Position numbers and translations under genes: made by a program | Assembly (NCBI GenBank): GCA_003697125.1 | Contig: RFGB01000285.1 | Location: forward strand, 1-36,390 | Source of the DNA: Alphaproteobacteria bacterium | Lineage (GTDB): Bacteria; Pseudomonadota; Alphaproteobacteria; Rhodobacterales; Rhodobacteraceae | DNA: 36,390 nucleotides | Reading direction: 5' to 3' | Part shown: piece by piece, positions 7,584 through 15,790 of the stretch | Position numbering within the stretch: position 1 is the stretch's first letter | Layout of the letters: each line of letters starts with the position of its first letter | The notes under the pieces: generated by a model | Databases searched by the model: none | What the model saw: the letters and a program-made list of their open reading frames with translations, nothing else | What the model was told of the DNA's origin: nothing

Positions 7584-10295
7584 TCAGGCGGGCTGGGCGG
7601 CGGCGCGCCGGGCGCTCTCGATCCCGTGCAGCAGGCCGCCCGGGCGGGTGTAGAAGCCCCATGTCAGCGCGAGACACAGGACGTAGAAGCCCAGGAACAC
7701 CCACAGCGCCCCGACCGGCGCGCCGGTGAGCGAGATCGACATCCCGTAGGCGCGGGGGATGAAGAAGGCGCCATAGGCCGCGATCGCGCTGGTGAAGGCG
7801 ATGATCGCCGCGCTCTCTCGCTCGGCCTGCCGGCGGCGGGCATCCGCATCCAGATCGGGCATCAGCCGCGGGATCTCGCGCGCCATGATCGCCGGGATCA
7901 TCTGGAAGGTGGAGGCATTGCCGACCCCGGTCAGGAAGAACAGCGCCATGAAGCAGGCGAAGAAGCCCGCGAAGCTGCCCGCGCCCAGCGAGGCGATGAC
8001 CCCGAAGGTTGCCGCGATCATGGCCAGGAACGTTCAGAAGGTGACGCGCCCGCCGCCCCAGCGGTCCGAGACCCAGCCGGTGCCGGCCCGCGACAGCGCG
8101 CCGACCAGCGGCCCGAGGAAGACGAACTGCAGCGCGTCGATTTCGGGGAAGGCGATCCTGGTCAGCAGCGGGAAGCCGGCCGAATAGCCGATGAAGCTGC
8201 CGAAGGTCCCGGTATACAGGATGCACATGATCCAGTTGTGCAGCCGCGAGAAGATCACCGCCTGTTCACGGAAGCTGGCGCGCGCATCGGCGATGTCGTT
8301 CATCCCCACCCAGGCCGCGATGGTGGCGGCGATGATGAACGGCACCCAGATGAAGCCCGCGTTCTGCAGCCACAGCCGCGTGCCGTCCGAGAGCACCTGC
8401 GGCTCGCCGGCCATGGCGCCGAAGACGCTGGTGGTGATCACGATCGGCACCAGGAACTGCATCACGCTGACGCCCAGATTGCCCAGGCCGGCATTCAGCG
8501 CCAGCGCGTTGCCCTTCTCGGCCCGGGGGAAGAAGAAGGCGATGTTGGCCATCGAGGAGGCGAAGTTGCCGCCCCCCAGCCCGCACAGCAGTGCCAGGAC
8601 CAGGAAGATCAGATAGGGCGTTCCGGGGTTCTGCACCGCATAGCCGATGCCCAGCGCCGGCAGCAGCAGCGAGGCGGTGGACAGCGTGGTCCACAGCCGG
8701 CCGCCGAAGATCGGCACCATGAAGCTGTAGAAGATCCGCAGCGTGGCCCCCGACAGCCCCGGCAGCGCCGCCAGCCAGAACAGCTGGCTGGTGGTGAAGT
8801 CGAAACCGATCGCCGGCAGCTTGGCGACCACCATCGACCAGACCATCCACACCGCGAAGGCCAGCAGCAGCGCCGGGATCGAGATCCACAGGTTGCGCCG
8901 GGCGATCGCGCGCCCGGTGCTGCGCCAGAACTCGGGATCCTCGGGCCGCCAGTCCGTCAGCACCCGGGGCATCCGGGTGCGCTCGGGATGGTGGATCTCC
9001 TGCATCTCGGGCAGTTCGGGCAGCCGGTCCAGCGCCTCGCCATGGGCGGCGCGCTCCATCGCCCGGATCGACAGATGCATCCAGGTGAGCGCCACGCCCA
9101 CCAGCGCGAACAGGATCCAGAAGCACGAGGTGTAGACGCCGGTCAGGTCCAGCGCCGCGCCGAACATGATCGGCAGCACGAAGCCGCCAAGCCCGCCGAT
9201 CATGCCCACAAGCCCGCCCACGGCGCCGACATGGTTCGGGTAGTAGACCGGGATGTGCTTGTAGACCGCCGCCTTGCCCAGGCTCATGAAGAAGCCCAGC
9301 GCGAACAGCACCGCGATGAAGGGCCAGAAGCCCATCCGGGTCGAGAAGGCGATCGGGCCGTCCTTGCCCTCGATCACGTATTGCGTGGGCGGATAGGACA
9401 GCATGAACAGGAACAGCAGGCTGAAGCCGAAGGTCCAGTACATCACCTGCCGTGCGCCGAAGCGGTCGGAGAGATAGCCGCCATAGGCGCGGAACAGGCT
9501 GGCCGACAGGCTGAACGAGGCGGCGGCCATGCCGGCCATCTCGACATCCACGCCGTAGACCTCGATCAGATAGTGCGGCATCCACAGCGCCAGCGCCACG
9601 AAGGCGCCGAAGACGAAGAAGTAGTAGAGCGAGAAGCGCCACACCTGCAGCTTCCGCAGCGGCGCGAACTGTTCGGCCAGGCTGGGCGCGCGGATCCCCC
9701 GGCGGCGGCGCTCGACAAGCTGGGGATCATCCTTGGCGAACAGGAAGAAGATCACCGCCATGATCGCCAGCCCCGCCGCCCAGACATGGGCGACGCCCTG
9801 CCAGCCCCAGGCGACCATCACGAAGGGGGCGACGAACTTGGTCACCGCGGCGCCGACATTGCCCGCGCCGAAGATGCCCAGCGCCGATCCCTGCTGTTCG
9901 GGCCCGTACCAGCGGCTGACATAGGCCACCCCGATGATGAAGGATCCGCCCGCCAGCCCGATGCCCAGCGCCGCCAGCAGATACATCGGATAGCTGTCGG
10001 CGAAGGTCAGCACCCAGGTGGCGATCGCGGTCAGGAGCATCTGGGCGGTGAACACCAGCCGGCCGCCATAGCGTTCGGTCCACACGCCCAAGATCAGCCG
10101 GCTGACCGATCCGGTCAGGATCGGGGTCGCGACCAGCAGCCCGAACTGGGATTCGCTCAGCCCCAGCTCGGCCTTGATGGCGACACCGATGATCGAAAAG
10201 ATCGTCCAGACCGCGAAACACGCGGTGAAGGCGATCGTGCTCAGGACCAGCGCGCGTCTCTGGTCCGCGGGCGAGGCCTTCGCTGTGCTCTGCAT
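7584..10295 (-). pseudogene. narK: NarK1-NarK2 fused nitrate/nitrite transporter, interrupted by an in-frame TGA
   Basis: The frame holds 903 codons before the final stop, a length that fits the double-MFS NarK fusion known from Paracoccus and relatives. Domain 1 (residues 1 to about 430) should be the NarK1-like nitrate/H+ symporter, and domain 2 (about 465 to the end) the NarK2-like nitrate/nitrite antiporter. MFS segments with Gly-rich NarK signatures are visible in both (for example GLAGGSFIIGVAYVSRW and CGLGGGNFASSMANIAFFF). Codon 754 is TGA (8034-8036). The same frame continues past it as TFLAMIAATFGVIASLGAG with normal NarK sequence, so the codon was probably TGG (Trp). A strict reading gives a 753-residue protein lacking about the last four helices. 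The start has an AGGAGG site eight bases upstream. It is divergent from narR and leads the nar operon. Confidence 0.9.
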
Positions 10296-10377
10296 GGCAG
10301 CGCCTCCTGCATTGCCGGTCGTGAAGCCCGTTGCGGGCGGTTCGGCACCGGGATCGGCCGGCCCGCGGGCGCGGGAC

Positions 10378-10391
10378 TTGATCTGGATCAG
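10378..10391 (-). promoter_or_regulatory. FNR-family binding site upstream of narK
   Basis: The sequence TTGATCTGGATCAG matches the FNR consensus TTGATNNNNATCAA at nine of ten defined bases. Its centre is about 90 bases upstream of the narK ATG. Placed at -41.5, it would put a transcript start near 10343, leaving a leader of roughly 48 bases. This fits anaerobic activation of narKGHJI by FNR or by NarR, both of which are known to act on such sites in Paracoccus. Confidence 0.7.
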
Positions 10392-10514
10392 GAAGCGCGG
10401 GCGCGAAGGGAAAAAAGGCGCCCCGCATGACCGGGATCATCCCCCGCCGCGGCAGCGGTCATTCGCCGCCGCGTCCGGCATCAATCCGGAGGTGCGGGAT
10501 TGTCATGGCGTCGC

Positions 10515-10528
10515 TTGACAATTATCAA
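10515..10528 (+). promoter_or_regulatory. FNR-family binding site just upstream of narR
   Basis: The sequence TTGACAATTATCAA matches TTGATNNNNATCAA at nine of ten defined bases. It ends only 27 bases before the narR ATG at 10556, so it sits too close for ordinary class II activation of narR. It is better placed for autorepression by blocking RNA polymerase, or to act at a distance on narK. The surrounding GC-rich DNA makes this AT-rich palindrome stand out. Confidence 0.65.
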
Positions 10529-10555
10529 CCAAGCTCGGGCCGGGAGGATCACGCC

Positions 10556-11255
10556 ATGACCGATTCGTCCTTCGCCGAGCTGCGCGCGCTGGATCTCTTC
10601 GCGGGCATGGCCGATGACAGCTTCGCGCGGCTGATGCGTGCGGCCTATGTGCAGGGCTTTCCCCCCGGGGGTGGAGCTGATCACCGAGGGCGAGCCCAGC
10701 GATTTCCTGCATGTGCTGACCGCGGGGGCGGTCGACCTGTTCGCCACATGGGAGGGGCGGCGCAGCTCGCTGGCCACCGTGCTGCCGGTCTCGACCTTCA
10801 TCCTGGCCGCGACGATCCGCGATGCGCCCTATCTGATGTCGGCGGTGACGCTGGAGAAGAGCCGCATCGTGCTGATCCCCAGCCAGGATGTCCGCCGCGT
10901 TTTCGGCGAGGATGGCGATTTTGCCCGCGCCATCGTTGCCGAGCTTGCCGGCTGCTATCGCGCCCTCGTCAAGGCGCAGAAGAACCTGAAGCTGCGCAGC
11001 GCCCAGGAGAGGCTGGCCAATCTCCTGCTGCGCCTGCAGGTCGAGGCCGGCGGCGCGGCCGAGATTTCCCTGCCCTTCGAGAAGCGCCGCCTTGCCTCGC
11101 TGCTGGGGATGACGGCCGAGAACCTCTCGCGCACCTTGCGCGCCCTGCGGCGCCACGGCGTCGCGGTGGACGGCGCGCGGGTGCGCATCACCGACCGCGC
11201 CGCGCTGGAACGCCTCGCCCGGCCGAGCCCGCTGATCGATGATCCCCTGACCTGA
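10556..11255 (+). pseudogene. narR: NarR, FNR/CRP-family nitrate/nitrite-responsive regulator, frameshifted
   Basis: The ATG at 10556 has a GGGAGG site eight bases upstream. The first frame gives MTDSSFAELRALDLFAGMADD through QGFPPG. The rest of the cyclic-nucleotide-like domain (VELITEGEPSDFLHVL) and the helix-turn-helix (RRLASLLGMTAENLSRTLRAL) lie in the next frame. Removing one base from the C6G5 run at 10661-10671 joins them into a 232-residue protein of normal length. The N-terminal cysteine cluster of FNR is absent, which is typical of NarR, a regulator thought to respond to nitrate/nitrite rather than oxygen. The recognition helix keeps the E..SR pattern that reads TTGAT half-sites. 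Either the gene is broken or one base has been miscalled. Confidence 0.85.
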
Positions 11256-11256
11256 C

Positions 11257-11275
11257 CGCCGCTATCCGCGCGGCG
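11257..11275 (+). terminator. Possible terminator hairpin after narR
   Basis: The arms CGCCGC (11257-11262) and GCGGCG (11270-11275) start two bases after the narR stop and enclose a seven-base loop. There is no T run, and short GC stems are common by chance in DNA this rich in G+C, so this is weak. Confidence 0.3.
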
Positions 11276-11340
11276 TCGGACGGCGCGGCGAAGGCCAGGG
11301 CGGGCAGCGGGGCGTATCGCGCCGGGATGGTCCGGGGGGC

Positions 11341-11360
11341 GGGTTGGTCCGGGTTGGTCC
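11341..11360. repeat. Two tandem copies of a 10-base unit near the tRNA 3' flank
   Basis: The unit GGGTTGGTCC occurs twice in direct succession, with a degenerate third copy (GGGATGGTCC) at 11324-11333. It lies in the 138-base gap between narR and the tRNA gene, where no gene is seen. No function can be assigned. Confidence 0.55.
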
Positions 11361-11393
11361 GGGCGGCAGGATGGTCGCCGGCGGCGGGAGATG

Positions 11394-11470
11394 TGGCGCA
11401 CCCGACAGGATTCGAACCTGTGGCCTCTGCCTTCGGAGGGCAGCGCTCTATCCGGCTGAGCTACGGGTGC
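11394..11470 (-). tRNA. tRNA-Arg (anticodon CCG)
   Basis: The minus strand folds into a full cloverleaf: acceptor stem GCACCCG/CGGGTGC, D-arm GCTC...GAGC, anticodon stem CTGCC/GGCAG around the loop CTCCGAA (anticodon CCG), and T-arm ACAGG/CCTGT with TTCGAAT. The discriminator base is G and the CCA end is encoded (TGG at 11394-11396 on the plus strand). It reads the Arg codon CGG, which is heavily used in a GC-rich genome. Its neighbours are narR (convergent) and a glycosyltransferase-like gene (divergent). Confidence 0.97.
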
Positions 11471-11519
11471 CGTGCGGTCTGCTATACGGGGTTATCGCGC
11501 TGGGTTCAATGGGGCGGGG

Positions 11520-12494
11520 ATGCTGGATATCGCGGGGTTTTCGCTGTGCGTCGTGGCGCAGGCCGGGCGGCTGGAGGCCGAGGCGCTGATCCTGGCCGCG
11601 TCGCTGTGCCGGGCCGGCTGGGGGGCGCGGCTGCACGTCGCGGAGCCGCGGCGCGGCCCGCTGTGGCCGGCCGAGCCGGGGCTGTCGCCGGAAGGCCGGG
11701 CCTATCTTCTGGATTGCGGGGCGCAGATCCTGCCGCTGGATGCCCGGGTCTTCGGGGCCGCCTATCCCCAGGGCAACAAGATCGAGGCGCTGTCGCTCAT
11801 GCCCGAGGGGCGGCCCTTCCTGTTCCTTGACACCGACACGCTGATCGTCGGCCGGCCCGGACCGATGCCGCCCGCGCCGCCCGCCGCCTCGCTGCGCCGC
11901 ACCAACAGCTGGCCGCGGCGCCGCCCCGGCGGACCCGGCCGCGCCGCCATCTGGCGGGCGCTCTACCGCCGGTTCGGTCTCGATCCCCGCACCGCCCAGG
12001 ACCGGCGCTTTCCGGCCGGCGACTGGCGGCGCTGGCCCTATTACAATGCCGGCTGGATCCTGGGGCCCTGTCCGCGGCGTTTCGCACAGCTCTATCTGCA
12101 CATCGCCCGCACGATCCGCGATGATCCCCCGCCCGAGCTGGCGGGCCAGAAGCTGCATCCCTGGCTGGACCAGATCGCGCTGCCGCTGGTGATCCACGCG
12201 CTGGGCGGCAGTCCGGCGCAGGTGCCCGATGCAGGGCTGGATGGCGCGGCCACCCGGCATTACCGCGCGCTGCCGCTCCTCTATGCCACCGAATCCGACC
12301 AGGTGCTTGCGCTGTTCGAGGAGATCGTCGCCGAGCCGCGGCTGCGCGCGCTGCTCGCCCGCCACGAACCCTTCCGCCGCATGGTGATGGAGGGCGAAGG
12401 GGCGCGGGCGCGGGCGATGTTCGACCGCGGCGCGCTGCCCCCCGAGGCCGAGATCCGCCGCCGCCTGAAAGCGGCCGGCCTGTTCCTGCGCTGA
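11520..12494 (+). CDS. Glycosyltransferase-like protein with a DxD motif
   Basis: This 324-residue soluble protein has features of the GT-A fold: GNKIEALSL (residues 85-93), then [11 protein letters not shown] with the DxD-type motif at 104-106, which in such enzymes binds a metal and nucleotide-sugar. A downstream YYNAGWILG segment (about residue 178) resembles the NxG motif of GT8-like enzymes. I cannot name a substrate. The ATG at 11520 is preferred over an upstream start at 11472 because the latter adds residues that lie directly against the tRNA gene, and the protein fold begins at [12 protein letters not shown]. It converges on mutL with six bases between the two stop codons. The family assignment is by motif only. 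Confidence 0.75.
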   Translation: MLDIAGFSLCVVAQAGRLEAEALILAASLCRAGWGARLHVAEPRRGPLWPAEPGLSPEGRAYLLDCGAQILPLDARVFGAAYPQGNKIEALSLMPEGRPFLFLDTDTLIVGRPGPMPPAPPAASLRRTNSWPRRRPGGPGRAAIWRALYRRFGLDPRTAQDRRFPAGDWRRWPYYNAGWILGPCPRRFAQLYLHIARTIRDDPPPELAGQKLHPWLDQIALPLVIHALGGSPAQVPDAGLDGAATRHYRALPLLYATESDQVLALFEEIVAEPRLRALLARHEPFRRMVMEGEGARARAMFDRGALPPEAEIRRRLKAAGLFLR

Positions 12495-12507
12495 GGCCGT
12501 TCAGCGC
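12488..12507. terminator. Inverted repeat containing both stop codons of the 11520-12494 gene and mutL
   Basis: The perfect arms GCGCTGA (12488-12494) and TCAGCGC (12501-12507) enclose the six-base loop GGCCGT. The TGA of the plus-strand gene and the TGA of mutL each sit in one arm. It could serve as a compact two-way terminator, although no T run follows on either side. Confidence 0.5.
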
Positions 12508-14348
12508 CGGCCGAACAGCCGTTCCAGATCGGCGCGCGACAGGGCGATCCAGGTGGGGCGGCCGTGATTGCACTGGCCCGAGAAGGGCGTGGCCTCCATC
12601 GCCCGCAACAGCGCGTTCATTTCCTCCAGGCTCAGCCGCCGCCCGGCGCGCACCGAACCGTGGCAGGCCATGCGCGACAGGACGGCATCGAGCCGCGCGC
12701 CCAGCGCGTCGCCGGCGCCCTCCTCCAGCGCATCGGCGATGTCGGCCAGCAGCGCATCGACATCGCATGTCCCCAGCGGGGCGGGGGTGGCGCGCACGCA
12801 TACCGCGTCGCCGCCGAAGGGCTCGACCTCGAGCCCGAGCCGCGCCAGCGCGCCGGCCTGTTCCACGATCCGGGCCGCGGCGCCGCCGGGCATCTCGACG
12901 ATGCGCGGGACCAGCAGCGCCTGGGCCGGAACCCCGCGCGCCGCCGCCGCCGCCTTCATCGCCTCGTAGACCAGACGCTCATGGGCGGCATGCTGATCGA
13001 CCAGCACGATGCCGTCGCGGGTCTGGGCGAGGATCCAGGTCTCGTGGATCTGGGCGCGGGCATGGCCGAGCGGGGGCTCGGCCTGCGGCTCGGCCTCGGC
13101 CTGCGGCGCGGCGTCGGGCCCGGACAGGCCCGCGGGCGCTGCGGGTGCATCGGCGAAGCCGGGCTGGGGCAGGGGGGCCTGGGCCTGCCACAGGCGTTCG
13201 AGGCTTGCGGCCGCGGGGCGCTGCGGCGCGGCGCCGCCCGAACCCGGCCTGAACGCGCCCAGCGCCGCGGCCGAGACCGCCGGCGCGGTGCGATGTCCGG
13301 CCGCGGCCAGCGCCTGGGTCAGCCCGCCCAGGATCAGCCCGCGCACCCGGCCGGGGTCGCGGAAGCGCACCTCGATCTTGGCCGGGTGCACGTTGACGTC
13401 CACCTCGGATGCCGGACAGCCCAGGAACAGCACCGCGGCGGGATAGCGGTCGCGCGGCATCAGGTCGGCATAGGCCGCGCGCAGCGCCCCGGCGATCAGC
13501 CGGTCCTGCACGGGCCGGCCGTTGACGAAGAGGAACTGCTGCCCGGCCGAGCCGCGCGAATAGGTGGGCAGACCGGCAAGGCCGGTCAGCGTCAGCCCGT
13601 CGCGCATCGCCTCGATGGCGATGGCGTTGTCGAGGAATTCCCGCCCCAGGACCGCGCGGATGCGCGCGGCCAGCGGATCGGCGGGATCGGGATCGGCGCG
13701 AAACAGCGTGCGCAGGCCGCCATCGGCGGATTCCTCGGACAGCCGGAAGCCGACCTCGGGCTCGGCCAGCGCCAGCCGGCGGACGACGGCGGCGATGGCC
13801 TGCAGCTCGGTGCGGTCGCTGCGCAGGAACTTCAGCCGCGCCGGGGTGGCGAAGAACAGATCGGTCAGCTCGACCCGGGTGCCGCGGGCCAGCGCGGCGG
13901 GCCGCACCGGGCCGACGCGGCCGGCCACCACCTCGATGGCCGCGGCCTCCGGCGCGCCCGCCGCACGGCTGGTGATGGCCAGCCGCGCCACCGCACCCAT
14001 CGAGGGCAGCGCCTCGCCCCGGAAGCCGAAGCTGCGGATGTCGCCCAGATCGTCCCGGGGCAGTTTCGAGGTGGCGTGGCGCGCCACCGCCAGCGGCAGT
14101 TCCGCGGCGGGGATGCCGATGCCGTCATCGACCACGCGGATTAGGGTGCGCCCGCCGGCCGCGACGGTCACCTCGATCCGCCGCGCGCCGGCATCGAGGG
14201 CGTTCTCCACCAGCTCCTTCACCGCGGCGGCGGGGCGTTCGATCACCTCGCCGGCGGCAATGCGGTTGGCGGTGGCCTCGCTCAGCTGCCGGATCGGGGC
14301 GCGCCCGGCGGCGCGCACATGGCGGATATGGGGGTCTGGCGCGTTCAT
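12501..14348 (-). CDS. mutL: DNA mismatch repair protein MutL
   Basis: This 615-residue protein has an N-terminal GHKL ATPase domain: [10 protein letters not shown] (catalytic Glu45 or Glu48 region), DDGIGI (75-80), and [12 protein letters not shown]. The C-terminal half carries [21 protein letters not shown] and CNHGRPT. The DQHA(X)2E(X)4E-type motif marks the metal-dependent nicking endonuclease found in bacteria lacking MutH. MutL couples MutS recognition of mismatches to strand incision and excision. The start is the ATG at 14348 ([10 protein letters not shown]). The frame stays open upstream to 15683, but that part is antisense to the amidase gene and lacks MutL sequence. It diverges from the amidase gene with a 99-base gap. 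Confidence 0.97.
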   Translation of the reverse strand: MNAPDPHIRHVRAAGRAPIRQLSEATANRIAAGEVIERPAAAVKELVENALDAGARRIEVTVAAGGRTLIRVVDDGIGIPAAELPLAVARHATSKLPRDDLGDIRSFGFRGEALPSMGAVARLAITSRAAGAPEAAAIEVVAGRVGPVRPAALARGTRVELTDLFFATPARLKFLRSDRTELQAIAAVVRRLALAEPEVGFRLSEESADGGLRTLFRADPDPADPLAARIRAVLGREFLDNAIAIEAMRDGLTLTGLAGLPTYSRGSAGQQFLFVNGRPVQDRLIAGALRAAYADLMPRDRYPAAVLFLGCPASEVDVNVHPAKIEVRFRDPGRVRGLILGGLTQALAAAGHRTAPAVSAAALGAFRPGSGGAAPQRPAAASLERLWQAQAPLPQPGFADAPAAPAGLSGPDAAPQAEAEPQAEPPLGHARAQIHETWILAQTRDGIVLVDQHAAHERLVYEAMKAAAAARGVPAQALLVPRIVEMPGGAAARIVEQAGALARLGLEVEPFGGDAVCVRATPAPLGTCDVDALLADIADALEEGAGDALGARLDAVLSRMACHGSVRAGRRLSLEEMNALLRAMEATPFSGQCNHGRPTWIALSRADLERLFGRR

Positions 14349-14447
14349 GCTACCGGATATAGCGTGTTTATGCGCCCCGCGCCATCCCGGCGCTTGCCGC
14401 CCGCCACGGCCGGCGCTAGCCTCTGCCGCGGCAGCAGGGGAGGGGGC

Positions 14448-15776
14448 ATGACCGACTGGCTGACCATGCCGGCCGCGGCGCTGGGACGGGGCATCGAGGC
14501 GGGGCGGATCGACCCGCGTGCGCTCACCGATGCCTTCCTGGCGGCGATCGCGGCCCATCCCGATTCCGGACGGATCTACAGCGCGGTGACCGCGGCGCGG
14601 GCGCGCGCCGAGGCTGAGGCCGCGGCGGGCCGGGCGCGGCGGGGGCTCAGGCGCGGGCCGCTCGACGGGGTGCCGGTGTCCTGGAAGGACCTGTTCGATT
14701 CGGCCGGGACCGCCACCGAGGCGGGCACGCGGCTGCTGAAGGGCCGGGTTCCGGCCGAAGATGCCACGGTGCTGGCCGAGGCGACGCGGGCGGGGCTGGT
14801 CTGCCTGGGCAAGACCCACATGACCGAGCTCGCCTTCTCGGGCCTCGGGCTCAATCCGGTAACGGCGACGCCGCCGGGGCGGCATGACCCCGAGGCGCTG
14901 GCCGGCGGGTCCTCCTCGGGGGCGGCGGCCTCGGTCGCCCACGGGCTGGCCGCGGCGGCGATCGGCTCGGACACCGGCGGCTCGATCCGGGTGCCGGCGG
15001 CCTGGAACGATCTGGTCGGCTTCAAGCCCACCCACGGGGCGCTGCCGCTGCGGGGGGTGGTGCCGCTGTGCCCGCGATTCGACACGGTGGGGCCGCTGGC
15101 GCGCAGTGTCGAGGACGCGGCGGAGCTGGTCGCGGCGATGGGCGGGGGCAGGGCGCCCGACCTGGCCGCTGCGCGGGTGGCGGGGCTGAGCCTGGTGGTT
15201 CTGGAGGAGATGCTGGAGGGCTGCGAGGCCGGGCCGCTGGCCGCCTTCGCGGATGCGCTGGCGCGGCTGGCCCGGGCGGGGGCGCGGATCGCGCGGGTCC
15301 GGCCGGCCGAGGTCGGGGCCGCGATGGCGCTGCCGCCGGAGCTGTTCACCGCCGAGGCCTGGGCGGAATGGGGCGAGACGATCGCCGCCGCGCCCGGGCT
15401 GATGTTCCCGCCGATCCGGGCGCGCTTCGAGGCGGGGCGGGGTGCGGATGCCGCCGCATGGCTGCGGGCCGAGAAGCGGATGCAGGGGCTGCGCCGGTCC
15501 TGGGCGCAGGCGATGGCCGGGCATGACGCGGCGCTGCTGCCCAGCGTGGCGATCATGCCGCCCCGGGCGCAGGCGGTGCTGGACGACCATGCGCTGTTCG
15601 CCGAACGCAACATGATGGCGCTGCGCAACACCCGGCTCGGCAACCTGCTCGGGGCCACGGCGCTGACCCTGCCGACGGGTCACCCCGCCGCGGGGCTGAT
15701 GGCGATGGCGCCGGGCGGGTGGGACCGGCGCCTCCTGCGGGCGGGGGCGGCGATGGAGCGCGCGCTGGCGGGCTAG
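14448..15776 (+). CDS. Amidase signature family protein
   Basis: This 442-residue protein belongs to the amidase signature family. All three parts of the Ser-cisSer-Lys triad are visible: Lys in VSWKDLFD, cis-Ser in [10 protein letters not shown], and the nucleophile Ser in [13 protein letters not shown]. Enzymes of this family hydrolyse carboxamides, ureas or aryl amides; the substrate cannot be read from sequence. It is unlikely to be GatA because no gatC or gatB is nearby and the C-terminal region is short. The ATG at 14448 has a strong GGGGAGGGGG site; longer reading to 14319 would run over the mutL start. It converges on the lytic transglycosylase gene with a seven-base gap. Confidence 0.9.
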   Translation: MTDWLTMPAAALGRGIEAGRIDPRALTDAFLAAIAAHPDSGRIYSAVTAARARAEAEAAAGRARRGLRRGPLDGVPVSWKDLFDSAGTATEAGTRLLKGRVPAEDATVLAEATRAGLVCLGKTHMTELAFSGLGLNPVTATPPGRHDPEALAGGSSSGAAASVAHGLAAAAIGSDTGGSIRVPAAWNDLVGFKPTHGALPLRGVVPLCPRFDTVGPLARSVEDAAELVAAMGGGRAPDLAAARVAGLSLVVLEEMLEGCEAGPLAAFADALARLARAGARIARVRPAEVGAAMALPPELFTAEAWAEWGETIAAAPGLMFPPIRARFEAGRGADAAAWLRAEKRMQGLRRSWAQAMAGHDAALLPSVAIMPPRAQAVLDDHALFAERNMMALRNTRLGNLLGATALTLPTGHPAAGLMAMAPGGWDRRLLRAGAAMERALAG

Positions 15777-15790
15777 GGGCGCCTCAGCCC
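15770..15790. terminator. Imperfect inverted repeat at the amidase/transglycosylase convergent junction
   Basis: The arms GGGCT (15770-15774) and AGCCC (15786-15790) surround an inner partial stem. The repeat overlaps the amidase TAG (15774-15776) and the transglycosylase TGA (15784-15786 as TCA). It may act as a two-way transcription stop, but the stem is short and has one mismatch. Confidence 0.35.

Noticed and set aside
8034-8036. Selenocysteine at the narK TGA
   Set aside because: NarK has no known selenocysteine, the codon lies where a Trp is expected, and I see no clear SECIS-like hairpin just downstream.
3807-10430. A 2207-codon plus-strand open frame opposite narH-narG-narK
   Set aside because: It is the mirror of GC-rich codon usage in the minus-strand genes. 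Its translation is low-complexity (His, Gln, Arg, Gly, Ala) with no family features, and it crosses gene borders.
11341-11360. CRISPR-like or attachment-site repeat next to the tRNA gene
   Set aside because: There are only two exact 10-base copies in tandem, without spacers, and no copy of the tRNA 3' end or integrase gene is present.
14349-14447. Sigma-70 promoter for mutL around the TATATC on the minus strand
   Set aside because: The -10-like site is only 13 bases from the ATG and no reasonable -35 element is found 16-18 bases upstream.
14349-15683. N-terminal extension of MutL to 1060 residues
   Set aside because: The extra part is exactly antisense to the amidase gene and has no MutL sequence; the ATG at 14348 gives the normal MutL start.
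14448-15776. GatA subunit of the amidotransferase
   Set aside because: No gatB or gatC is nearby, and the protein is shorter than GatA in its C-terminal half; a stand-alone amidase fits better.
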